Assembly (NCBI GenBank): GCA_028622995.1
Contig: JAJQJQ010000042.1
Coordinates: 186,001-250,000, forward strand
Direction of reading: 5' to 3'
DNA: 64,000 bases
Source: Panagrolaimus kolymaensis
Lineage: Eukaryota > Nematoda > Chromadorea > Rhabditida > Panagrolaimidae
Notes under the pieces: generated by a model
What the model was told of the DNA's origin: nothing
The model's database searches: none
What the model saw: the letters and a program-made list of their open reading frames with translations, nothing else
Position numbers and translations under genes: made by a program
Shown here: piece by piece, positions 1 through 10,487 of the stretch
How positions within the stretch are numbered: position 1 is the first letter of the stretch
Layout: every line of letters begins with the position of its first letter

Positions 1-2
1 AT

Positions 3-3000
3 TTCACTGTGTTTATTTATTTTTTATTGGGTGCTGCAACATTATTTTCTCATACTTTATCATCAGTGATTAATCAAACTTTTTACAATGAAAAGCTAAT
101 GGCGCAAAACAAAGATTTTTTAAAAAAGGAGTTTCATAAAGTTAACGAATATTTAGCAGAAAAAAATTTAACATCCTTGGCATCTAAAATTTTGAAATCC
201 ACAAAAATTATCAATCAAATTTTAACTTCAAAACTTCCAGATTCATTTTCAGAGGAGGTAAGAATTTACAACTAATATTTTGCAAGTAAGTTAGTTAGTT
301 GCCTTTTTAAAAGAGGAAAGTTTTTTTGGAATGAATAGTTTTACATTTTAACAAAACTTAAAAAGCTTTTCCTTTTAGTATTTAAAGGATGATAGCTACT
401 TTACAACACTGAATCCACTAATGATGATGTTTGAAAGAAATGAAAATTATAAATTGCCAATAAAAACTAGAGAATGGATTCGGGTAATATTTAAATTTAT
501 TATTTATCTTTTCATGGAACATAATTTTTAGTCTGAAGCTATTGCATTGGATAATATAGCCGAATCATATATATTTTTGTTGAATTTTCCTTTGAAGGAA
601 TATCAAGATAAATTGGCCGTGAAATGTCGTCGTTACCAAGAATACGAGGATAACTTATTTGAAGATCTTTCTGTAAGTTTGAAATCGATAAGTGAGCATT
701 TGTAATAATTTAAAATTTAAAGAACCAGGTTATTTTTGTTCCACAGGCAATATTATACCACCTAAATTACACTGATGATGCATTTCGTGAATCAGTTGAA
801 ATGACAAAGCAAACCGTGATTAAACAAGTAATTTTTTCAAATAAAATAACTCAATAAATTTTTTAAATTTTATAAAAATATAATTTTAGGTGATGAGGAT
901 GTCCAGTGGCGTTCTATGGTAGAACGTCCACATGGAAGCATGCAGCCTAAAAATCGTTTTCATTGACTTTACTTTTGTCTGTCATTTTACTTTTGTTCGT
1001 TCTTTGCTCGCTTGTTCGCTCGCTCATATTTATTGTTTGTTGATTGCGGTTGCGATCTGTAATAAAGTTTATTGGTAATTATCAAGGTCGATAATTCCCT
1101 AGCATTGGTGACGAGAGTGCTCGAGATTCGAGACTTGCGAAAGAATTTTCTGGTCGTGGTTGGTAAACGGTTTCCGTTTTTCCCCTTCAGCGTTGAATCA
1201 TTTGGATTGAAGCTTGATCATGGTTAATGACAAGTACGAAGATGCCGGCGGTGGATCGATGCCCAAGTATAATAGTGATACCCGGTGGGACACCTGGGAG
1301 TATCAATTGAAGTTGGTAATTGAAGATAAGCAATTGAGATCCGAGAAGAAGAAAACCAACGTCTTATTAAAGAATCTCGGTATGGAAACTCTTGAAAAGG
1401 TTATAGATTGGTGTCACCCGGAGGATCCCTCTGACTATGGGTTTGAGAACTTATTGAAGCTGTTGCGTGGCAAGTTCGCTGTTAAAAGGAACGTTTTTGC
1501 TATGCGGTTGAACATCATGAATGAGAAGCAGAGCGACGGAGAGTCGGCTCGTGATTACTTCGCGAAGATGACACAGCTATTTGGCCAATGCGATTTGAAG
1601 AACATGAAACCAGAAGAATACGGCGTTTTGGTGTTGCTAAGAGGTTTAGCTAATGATGAAATGCGTGATTTCTTGATGAATCCTACACATGATATTCGTA
1701 CAATTGAGCAGTTGGAACAACTTGCTATTTCCTTTGAAGAAAGTCGTAAAGCCTCCCGTGAGATTAAAGGTGAAATTGAAAGCTCAGGTGAATTACCTTG
1801 GAAGCCACAAACAGTCATGGTCGTCGGCAATGGTTATAAATGTCGTAATTGCGGGAATTCCCAGCACAGATACAAAGATGAATGCCCAGCAAAGGATAGA
1901 AGATGCCATCGGTGCAATGAAATTGGTCATTTTGCTCATATGTGTAAGCAGCGTTCACGTTCAGGTGATCGTGTAGTTGCTCGTGGAAGTCCACGTACAG
2001 GTAGTCGTGGCGATGTTCAAGCTGTATCACGTACATGGCGTCGTGAAGAAGATGAATCATCTTCTAGGGAAGGAGATGAAGGTGCTTATCAACAGAAGAT
2101 TGGATATATATCCGAAGGTAAAAAGCAAAAAGAACCATTGTTTAAATTGTTAACTGTAACATCAGGAACTGATGGTTATAAAGATTATGTACCTCCTACA
2201 TTGATTCAATGTCGAATTAATGGCCGTGGAGCAAAGTTACAACATGATACCGGTGCTTCGTTTACTGTTGTGAACCAAACGATGTGGTGTAATTTGGGGA
2301 AACCAAAGTTACGAGAAACATCTCTACATCTTCAAGGTTATGGTGGTTGTCGGATTCCGATCCTTGGTGAATGCATGGTTGAAGTAAAGGTCAGGAGAGA
2401 CTTGAAAAAGCTTAGACTGGTTGTGGTCAAGCGTGGTGCGAACTTAATGGGAAGAAACTGGATCAGTTGTTTGAACTTGTGTCATGAAGATAAAGTTACA
2501 TATCGCGGTTATGATGTTGATCGAACTGAAGCTACTCAACAATTTCCGAATATCTTGAAGCTCTGCATGCCAGGGAAGGAGAAACTCCCGAAGAATCGTC
2601 GTCGTAATAAGCTTGTATTACCTGGTTCAGGTATGTCTAAAATCTGCAGATCGTGTAAAGCTAAGGAAAGTCGTGATGGTTTTGAAACTCATAGAAGAAG
2701 ACTTGGTGCAAGTCGAGTACATGGAGAATGCTTGAAAGCTGATGGAAGGCTTGATTTTGAAGATGCTGTAGTTGTAAGGAGATTACAACTAGGAGGACGT
2801 GATGAGGATGTCCAGTGGCGTTCTATGGTAGAACGTCCACATGGAAGCATGCAGCCTAAAAATCGTTTTCATTGACTTTACTTTTGTCTGTCATTTTACT
2901 TTTGTTCGTTCTTTGCTCGCTTGTTCGCTCGCTCATATTTATTGTTTGTTGATTGCGGTTGCGATCTGTAATAAAGTTTATTGGTAATTATCAAGGTCGA

Positions 3001-4115
3001 TAATTCCCTAGCATTAGGCTTTTGTTTATGGAATTTGCCAAAGATTCAACAACACATCTGAAAAGGAAATCGAAGATAAGCAAATAAAATTATTATCTAA
3101 AGTTGCTGATGCTGAAAAAGAACTCATGGCATATAATGATAAAAGGAAGGTATTATATTAATTAAAAATAATGAGCATGAACTCGCTTTTTTACAGAAAT
3201 TATTTTGGTCCGAAGCCAATATGGAAAATATTTTAAAGAGCCATATGATTTTGGATGAAAATAATAGTGACATTGTCGATAATATTTATCATGAAATTTG
3301 GGCGAAATATGGTTTAACGTAAGTTAAAAACTTACGTAAAAAAAGACTATTAATTTAAAAATTTTAATTTCAAGGAGAAATCTCTTTGGAGACTGGGAAG
3401 GGAGACTAAGATAAAATGGCACAAATTTTTTTTCTTCGGGTGAGTGAATGGGGAAAGACTTTTCCCATTCTCGAGGGGGGAGATTAATCCTATTTTTTAA
3501 CGAGCACGAAGATAGTTGCAAAAAGATCTGGCTGTTAAAATGCTTTTATCTTTTCCTTTTTTTAAGTTTTTCTACATACTTCTATCAAACTTCTGTCTTC
3601 TTAAAAATTCTGAAGTCCTTTTTTTAACAAAATAATTCACCAACATACTTTTTAGAAATTCAAATTTTCTTTAAATTAAAATTAGAAACTTGAAAATAAA
3701 ATTTATTTATTTTAGCGGATTTAATTTTGGCGTTGGAGTTGCCGGTTCTGTTCAAATTAACAAAAGTATTTCATATTATGGTGATGTAATGAATGTTACC
3801 AATTTTAATGGAAAAACTGCTTTTATTTTGAAAAGTAAAGCTCCAGCCGAATGTGAAGTTTTATTAAATATGGAAAGTGAAAAAGAAGAAGTGTGTGAAA
3901 AAACATCAAAAGGTCAAAATCTTTGGGGAATCAATAAATGGATTAAAAGTAAATGCCCAAATTTTTCATCCATCGTCGTCATGGCAAATACAACTTATTC
4001 AATTAAATCGCATAAAAATGTATTTCATAAAGATTTTAACATGCATATAGCTAAATATGCTTTGGGTTTTGGTGAAAAATGTTTTAATAAAATAGTTGTT
4101 CTTGCTGTTCAATAA
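3..4115 (+). CDS. Unrecognised protein gene, 5' end outside window, interrupted by LTR element
   Basis: Exons I can join in phase are 3-257 (continuing from the left edge), 379-483, 532-672, 747-827, 3018-3149, 3197-3318 and 3716-4115, giving at least 411 residues and a TAA stop. The first visible exon opens with a hydrophobic stretch (FIYFLLGAATLF) that may be the end of a signal peptide or a membrane anchor. The middle is charged and probably helical. The last exon is Gly/Val-rich at its start (FNFGVGVAGS) and contains several cysteines. I do not recognise the family and give no function. The intron after 827 now contains a complete LTR retroelement, so this allele makes normal protein only if a 2.2-kb intron ending at 3017 is spliced. 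Phase is kept across that junction (exon 3018-3149 is 44 codons), which supports the model. Confidence 0.6.
891..1104 (+). repeat. 5' LTR of the retroelement
   Basis: Direct repeat of 2800-3013 with TG...CA ends. It contains a polyadenylation-type AATAAA at 1061-1066. It sits immediately after the TTAGG target duplication, so its first base follows the host gene's original splice acceptor (AG at 888-889). Confidence 0.93.
1220..2875 (+). CDS. Retroelement Gag-protease polyprotein, pol deleted
   Basis: One open frame of about 551 codons from the ATG at 1220 (the first in-frame ATG after the 5' LTR leader). The N-terminal 180 residues resemble the retrotransposon gag fold (WDTWEYQLKLVIEDK ... 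ESARDYFAKM). Two zinc knuckles follow: C-x2-C-x4-H-x5-C (CRNC...H...C), slightly non-canonical, and C-x2-C-x4-H-x4-C (CHRCNEIGHFAHMC). A retropepsin domain has the active-site DTGA and, downstream, LMGRNW matching the usual (L/I)(L/M)GR turn. After the protease the frame passes through a basic tail and ends inside the 3' LTR. That tail may be the leftover C-terminal end of a deleted pol region. The frame has no interruptions, so it may still be expressed. Base composition is visibly richer in G+C than the host DNA. Confidence 0.9.
   Translation: MVNDKYEDAGGGSMPKYNSDTRWDTWEYQLKLVIEDKQLRSEKKKTNVLLKNLGMETLEKVIDWCHPEDPSDYGFENLLKLLRGKFAVKRNVFAMRLNIMNEKQSDGESARDYFAKMTQLFGQCDLKNMKPEEYGVLVLLRGLANDEMRDFLMNPTHDIRTIEQLEQLAISFEESRKASREIKGEIESSGELPWKPQTVMVVGNGYKCRNCGNSQHRYKDECPAKDRRCHRCNEIGHFAHMCKQRSRSGDRVVARGSPRTGSRGDVQAVSRTWRREEDESSSREGDEGAYQQKIGYISEGKKQKEPLFKLLTVTSGTDGYKDYVPPTLIQCRINGRGAKLQHDTGASFTVVNQTMWCNLGKPKLRETSLHLQGYGGCRIPILGECMVEVKVRRDLKKLRLVVVKRGANLMGRNWISCLNLCHEDKVTYRGYDVDRTEATQQFPNILKLCMPGKEKLPKNRRRNKLVLPGSGMSKICRSCKAKESRDGFETHRRRLGASRVHGECLKADGRLDFEDAVVVRRLQLGGRDEDVQWRSMVERPHGSMQPKNRFH
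2800..3013 (+). repeat. 3' LTR of the retroelement
   Basis: Appears identical to 891-1104. The element's reading frame runs about 70 bases into this LTR and stops at 2873-2875. Its final CA is followed by TTAGG, which restores an AG (3016-3017) right before the next host exon. Confidence 0.93.
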
Positions 4116-6102
4116 TAAAAAGCCGCTTTTTTTGATACGCCTTATAACTTTTTTTTATATTTGTTTCAATGTCGACGCTTCTTTTCCAATAATTTTGGAA
4201 AGCTTTTTTTTTTAAACAAAAGTTTCTTAAAATTTTATTTTTTAATTTGTAAAAGAAATAATAAATTTTTAAAGATGTTTATCTTTTTTTAATAACATAA
4301 TCTCCAACTGAAAACGTGTTTAAAAAAAGTTTAGTTTTTAGACTCAAATTGAGGCAGGATTTTTTTTGAAATTACTGAAAATTTTACTTTAAAAAAAGAG
4401 ACTTAAGTTTTACGTGGAAGTTTAAAAGTTAGTGGTCAAAATCGAAACAAATTACATTTTTTCTTAAAAACAATTTAATTTTACTCTAACATTTTTTCAT
4501 TTTTTTGCTTTAGCTTTTCTTTTTTCTTATTTGAAACAAAAAATAGCACCACCCAAACAAAGTGCATGAGATCAAAGTTAGAAGAAGAAGAAAAGAAAAA
4601 AAAGAAAATGTCATTAATCAATCTTTGAAAAAAAACGCAACTGCCAAAAAGCTCATTTTACTTTTTAGCTTTTTAATTTTTTGTTGTTTTGTTTTATAAA
4701 TCGGAAATCTTTTTAAATTAAATTTTTTTTTCGACGACGATTTTGTATGTTTTTTTTCTTTCTTTGACTTCAAAAGAGTAGTTTTCATGAAAAGTGATAT
4801 TTTTTTGTTACATATTCTAATCGACAATAAAAAAAACATCTTTCAATATTTTTTTTGAAAAGAAAGCGGCTTTTATCTATTAAAAAAATAATTTTTATGG
4901 GGGAAAAAGTTAAAAGGGAAAATTTGCGAGTCATTTTTTTTCTCTAAACATTATGATCGCTTTGAGGATATTTATATTTTTTCTCTGTGATTTGTTTTTA
5001 TTTTTATTTTCAATTCTTGGAAGAATATACTTATTTCATTTGAATTTAATGTTCTTATTTTGGTTTAAAAAGTTTTACTCGCTCTATTTTTTTATAATTA
5101 AAAACCAAAATGATTATTAATTTGTCACTTATTTTGAGCGATCATAAATAAAAACGATTGTTTCAATTGCTTTATTCGCAACAAAAAACTTAAAAATTAG
5201 CTAACTCTTTAAAGCAAAAAAAAAAAAGGAAGCGAGTGAGTAAGCGATTAAGCAAGCATTAATTTAAAAGACGTAGTTTTTTTTATATTTTAAAGTGGCA
5301 AAAAAATGTTAGCGACTGAAGGGAAAAAAATAAAAATTCGCTAAGAAAAAAAAAGATAGGCATCAATCACTCATCAAGAATATAAAAAAAAAGAAAGATT
5401 GAGATTGCTTTCCGACGCCTGACGCCATCTTCGACGACGATGATTATTTTTTTTTGCTTTTTGCTTCTTTTTTTTGTTGCGATTAAAAGTGAGTGAGGCT
5501 GCAATTTTTTTTGCCCCTAATATTTTTTTTCTGCCGTCAAATTGTAAAAAAACACTCTTTTTTTATTGTTTTGACCTCTCGAACTCTAAAAAACAAAAAA
5601 CAAAAGTCATAAATTTAAATTACTTTTACTAACTTTTTTTGAGTCTAGTTTTAACTTACTCAAGTTTTTTTTTTTACTTTAAGAAAGAAAAAAAAACATA
5701 AAACTTTTATAATTACTCTTTTGGGAAGAATAAAGTAAATCTTAAATAAGAAAAGTTAAAACAGCATTTTTTTTATTTCTTTTTTTTCATGTTTTGGAAT
5801 TTTATTTTTTTTGCTTTCGTCCGCTGCACTTTTTTTGATTCAGAATTTTGAAAAAAATTTTAAGAAAAAGTTTTTCATATTTTGGAGTTATTTGTGAAAT
5901 TTAAATTTCATTATTTTATAAAAAATTTTTCTCATTTGTTGCGGGTTTCATAATAATTCGAATTTAATTTTCTTTATATAATTTTTTTTCAGGAAATATA
6001 TGAATGATATTTTTTTTATGCAGTCTAATATGGCCTAGGAGTAATAATCCCGCTTTTTTATTTTTTTATTTTATACCTCAATAAATATAGCAACCATCAA
6101 CA
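4116..6102. other. Gene-free AT-rich spacer and 5' region of the channel gene
   Basis: Long T and A runs with no coding exon I can support. Candidate acceptors before the next ATG lie at about 6022 (TTTATGCAG) and 6090 (AATATAG). The latter is 12 bases upstream of the start codon and is a plausible trans-splice site. Confidence 0.6.
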
Positions 6103-8596
6103 ATGGCGCAATTATTTTTAATTTTCGGTATTTTTTATTTCTCTTTTGTGGCTTCAACACCTTGGGAAGATATGGATAAAATGTTGAAAAATCATGTGCG
6201 TCGTCCGCCATTGGATTATAAAAAGCCATTAAAAATATATGTTGGAATGTTTTTAGAATCGCTAGGAAAATTTAAAGAAAGTGAAATGGTGAGTTAAAAC
6301 TTTTCTTTTTGTGGAAAATTTAATTTAAGCGTTTTGGAAGCCGCCAACACATTTCCTTTTCCCGATTTTCTATTAAATTTTAGTTTGGGTTTCTGGCAGG
6401 AAAACAGAAAGACTCTAAAAGTAAATTGACTTTTAAAACTTTTTGGAAGCACAATTTTGTTAAAAACTTTAAAACTCATCATTTTCTAAAAATATCTTCA
6501 ATTTTTTTATAATTCTTTTTTTTTTTTTGCTTCATGACTGATATTTTTTTCGTTTATTGTGACAAAAAAGAAAAAAATTAATTTCAATCAAAAAAAACTA
6601 TTTTTAGAGTTTTGATGTGGATGTTTATCTTTATACATCATGGAATGATCCAACTATGCGACATTCGGGTGGTGTATGGACTATCAATGATGATGCACAT
6701 CGAAAAAAGATATGGCTTCCAGATTTATATTTTGCTAATGCTCGAAGTGCAGCATTTCATGATGTTACAGTGCCCAATTTTAATTTGTATGTCGATGAAG
6801 AAGGAACCATTGCATATTCATTAAGAACTACTTTGTCAGTGGCATGCGCCTTGGATTTACATGATTATCCTATGGATAATCAACTTTGCACAGTGAAGGT
6901 AATTATTTTTCTTGAAATGAAACTATTTTTTTTTAAATCCAAATTTTAGGCTTTGAGTTATTCCTTCACAGAAGAACATGTAAAAATTCGTTGGTTTACA
7001 ACAACTCCAATTTCACATAATAAAAATATTGCTTTACCCGAATTTAATTTATATCAAACCAATGCAACATATTGCGATGGAGTTTATGAATATTCTGTTA
7101 CAGCAACTAAAAGGCATAAAGGTAAATTGCGAAGAAAAATAAATAATATAAAACACTATAAGATTTTTAAATATATGTTTCAGGAAAATTCAGTTGTTTG
7201 AGTGCTGATATTTATTTGGAGCGCTCACTCGGTCATAATCTTTTACAAACATACATTCCATTGGGTGGAATTGTGATCGTTAGTTGGGTATGATGCAAAT
7301 TTTACCGTAAATTTTAAAAAAACATAAAAAAAATTTTAGACTAGTTTCTTTATTGATCGCCGAGCCTCTCCTGCCAGAGTTACATTGACTTTTATGACTC
7401 TCGTTTCGCTTACTTCTTTGGTAAATTTGCATTTTGTCATAAAAATTTTTTTTCTTCCGCTTTTTAGGGTAATGGCATGCGTTTTGCTCTACCACAAGTT
7501 AGTTATGCAAAGGTAAAAATAAACTTTTATTGTTCTGTCGAGACTCATTAATTAAGTTTTTTTTTTAGGCGATTGATTTTTATTTTTTTGCTTGCATGCT
7601 TTTTGTTTTTGGTGCCTTAATTGAATTTGCAATGGTAAATAGTTATATGAGAAAATCAGAAAAATTTGAAAAACTTGCAACTAAATATAAAGATCGAAAA
7701 GATAATGATAAATTTATGGCTTCTCCAATTATTTCATCTGCATTCCAAAAATCTTATGAACAAATGATGAAAATGAGGCGAAGAAGTAACGCAGCGGTAT
7801 TTTTTGAAAATTTGAGGAAACGTAAGTTTTATAAAAAAAGTAATTTAAAAAAATTATGGCGAGATACATTTTCGAAAAAAGTTGTTAAAGAAGATTTCAA
7901 AATTTTTATTTAGGTTCAAGAAATTTAAGCACTCCAAGTCTAGGTTCCCATAGCAAAGTGAAATTCTCTAACGTCGAATGCGCTCCAAGTTCGTCCGATG
8001 AAGACGAAAGATCTGAGCTAAATCCTCCAACATCCACATATTTTGATGCAGTTTATGACGAGCAAGAACCAGAAGGTGAGCAAACTGCAAAAAAAAAAGT
8101 TATTTTGAGGCGCAAGACTATATTGTCTTTTGTGCGAATTTTTTTTTCAGAGCCACCAGTAGAAAATAATATAAATACATCATTTTATGATAATGTTCCA
8201 GCTCGAATTTATCAGCAACCACAACGAAAAACTCAAAATCATCGAGAATCATCTCCGGGGCTTTTAGCAGTTGTTGGTCCTCCTCCTCAAATTGTTCCAA
8301 CCTCGAAAAATGGAAATAATATTTTACGCAGCGGTGACACTACCTCATCTTCAACGAGTGGAGTGGATAAAGAAACTCTAAAACGAGCTAAAAAAGACAG
8401 GCAACGTTCTGCTTCTGTTGCACCAAATTCCAAACTTTCCACTCAATATCAAGAATTTTCTCATGTTCTTTCTCGAAGGGCTTTGAATATCGATAAACTT
8501 TCAAGGTTATTATTTCCATTAACTTTTACTATTTTTAATTTCTTGTATTGGTCTTATTATCTTTATCGAAGAAGTATAAGCAAATATAATAAATAA
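6103..8596 (+). CDS. Cys-loop ligand-gated ion channel, GABA/glycine-receptor-like (anion type)
   Basis: Exons 6103-6288, 6608-6898, 6950-7121, 7184-7287, 7340-7420, 7468-7512, 7569-7821, 7914-8075 and 8151-8596 join in phase to about 579 residues. Order: signal peptide (MAQLFLIFGIFYFSFVAS), ligand-binding domain with the Cys-loop C-x13-C at about residues 142-156, an additional cysteine pair around loop C (YCDGV ... FSCLSAD) as in glycine and glutamate-gated chloride channels, then M1 (TYIPLGGIVIVSW), M2, M3, a long charged Ser-rich cytoplasmic loop and M4 near the C terminus (LLFPLTFTIFNFLYW). The SPAR sequence before M2 is the signature of anion selectivity. Pore residues depart from the family norm (see findings). 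The ligand cannot be told from sequence. The 75-bp intron 8076-8150 is a multiple of three without stops, so a retained form is possible. AATAAA lies at 8625-8630. Confidence 0.92.
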
Positions 8597-9328
8597 ATTA
8601 ATTAATTCTGCTATTTTACTTCAAAATAAAAAAGATTATCAATTTTTTGTCGTTTCATAAAAAATTTTATTGTAATTTTTCTTACAAACAAATGAATTTA
8701 TTTATAGATTCGCCATCGACGCTTTCGCAATAATTTAAAATTATTTCTCTGTTATTATTTTTGCAAATTTAATAATTTTTACAAGCAAACGATTAAAATA
8801 ATTTATTTTTTATTTTCCATGCAAACTCCCAAAATGATGCCTTTTTTTGTTTACCATAAGACAAAAATATTTTAGGGTTAATGAAAGTCATTGATTTTTT
8901 TTCTTCATTTTTCGATGACCTATAAAAATGTTTTATTTATTTGGTTTTATTCTCCCTCTATTTTTTTTATTATCAAAAACATTTATCCCTTGAAGAAATT
9001 CCTTAACACCTTTTAAAATATTCATACTTTTTGTGCGATGGACAAATGTAAAAACAAAAACAAAAAATAAGGAAAAATTTAACGCAATTAAATATAGTGC
9101 ACATTTTTTTACAGCTCTTGCGAAGGGTAGCGATCATTTTTTACTGGAAAAGAATTTTTTTTTTGGTATATTTGGTAAAAAATATATAGAGTTTATTATA
9201 TATTATTTGATTTTGGATAAATCTTTTCCTGATATCATTGCGTTTGTTTTCGGAACATATTAATTTTATTTTAACTTTTTTTTCACGTTTTTTAAACCAA
9301 GAATTTTTAGTTAACATAATCTGCAAAA
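8597..9328. other. Intergenic spacer
   Basis: AT-rich 3' region of the channel gene and promoter region of the next gene. No supported exon or repeat. Confidence 0.55.
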
Positions 9329-10487
9329 ATGGTTCGTCAACCACCTTCTGCGTCTGCTGCAAAAACAGCTAAAAAACCATCATCCAAAGTTGTCAACTTT
9401 AAGCTTGATTATCGTAAAACTATCGAGTCAAGCTCTGAATCCGAAAATGAAGAAAACCATCAACAATACCCTAAAATTGATCCCAAAAAAGTCGATGATG
9501 ATGCCACTGTTGAAAATTTCACAACTTTGGATTATATTGAATTTATGAAAGATTTACAAATTTATGGCAAGGATAAACTTTCCAAAACTAAAGGAAAAGT
9601 AAATATTGCTAAAATTGCCGATTCCATTCCAATGCTTCAAAAATATTCAAAACTATATAATCAATCGTGAATTTTTTTTTCTTAAAGCATAAATTTCATA
9701 ATTCTTTTGAAATTTAGCGACTTCAATGAAAAATTTAATGGATATTACAAACTTGCTTCACATCGCTCAAATATCACTCTTGAAAATGTTGTCATGGTTA
9801 TTGATAAATATTTTTGTGATGGAGCCACAGTTGAAACATTCCCAAATTTCCCACTTCCTCCTTCTCGCCCCATTGATGCATATGTAAAAGGTGATGGAAA
9901 TATAAAACATTCGTTTCAAGAAATTGTAAGCATTTAAACAAAAAATTTAATTCAGATTTTTTGTTGTTGTGTAAGATATATAATTTTTTTAGGCTGAAAT
10001 GAAGAAAGCTTTCGCAAATGACGACAAAGTTGATACAAAAATTTATTTTGAACAATATTCAGAAAAGTGCAAAAAATATGTTGGTGAACTCCAAAAATAT
10101 TTAGAAAAATATTCCACCAACATTTTGGAATCCCATATTGCTCATGTCAATAAATTGATTGCTAAATATGAAAAACTTGGAATGGAAATCCATAAAAGTC
10201 AAAAGCCGAAAAAATTAGTTCGAAGCAGCGGAGAGAAGAAAACTGCATTTGATTTTTATATGGATGCAAATTTGGATAAGTAAGTCATCAAAATTTGTGT
10301 CGTCGAAATAACTTTTAGTTTCTTTATCAAAAATTTTGTAGAAATAGTTTTAACAGTTATTGAATATCTTAATTTTTTTAGGTATGAAGGCGATGGAAAT
10401 CGTGATCAAAAGCTTCAAGATGATTTTGACCAACTCAATGAAGGCATGAGAAAAGTTTTTGAAAATATTGCAATCACAAATAAATAA
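9329..10487 (+). CDS. Lysine-rich protein, possibly divergent HMG-box
   Basis: Exons 9329-9666, 9718-9925, 9993-10279 and 10382-10487 give about 312 residues. The protein has no signal peptide or membrane segment. It starts with a Ser/Ala/Lys tail (MVRQPPSASAAKTAKKPSSK) and an acidic Ser/Glu patch. Two places look like weak HMG-box beginnings: PPSRPIDAYVK in exon 2, and KKTAFDFYMDANLDKY running into the last exon (DDFDQLNEGMRKVF), where the spacing of aromatic and basic residues recalls an HMG box. This suggests a nuclear DNA-binding protein, perhaps like UBF or another multi-HMG protein, but the match is weak and I give it only as a possibility. Splice phases close exactly, so the gene model itself is more certain than the function. 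Confidence 0.62.

Larger units (their letters stand above)
891..3013 (+). mobile_element. Ty3/Gypsy-like LTR retroelement, internally deleted, 5-bp target duplication
   Basis: Two copies of a 214-bp sequence (891-1104 and 2800-3013) start with TG and end with CA. They flank a single gag-protease reading frame. The element is bracketed by the 5-bp direct repeat TTAGG (886-890 and 3014-3018), the hallmark of LTR-element integration. The sequence just after the 5' LTR (from about 1105, TTGGTGACGAGAGTG) is where a tRNA primer-binding site should be. A short purine run before 2800 (AGGAGG) is the likely polypurine tract. By eye the LTRs are identical, which implies recent insertion. No reverse transcriptase, RNase H or integrase is present, so it could move only with help from a complete relative. 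Confidence 0.92.

Noticed and set aside
3340..3520. GC-richer patch with GGGGAAAGACTTTTCCC in the last intron of the first gene, considered as a MITE
   Set aside because: Only a short inverted match, no flanking duplication and no clear boundaries.
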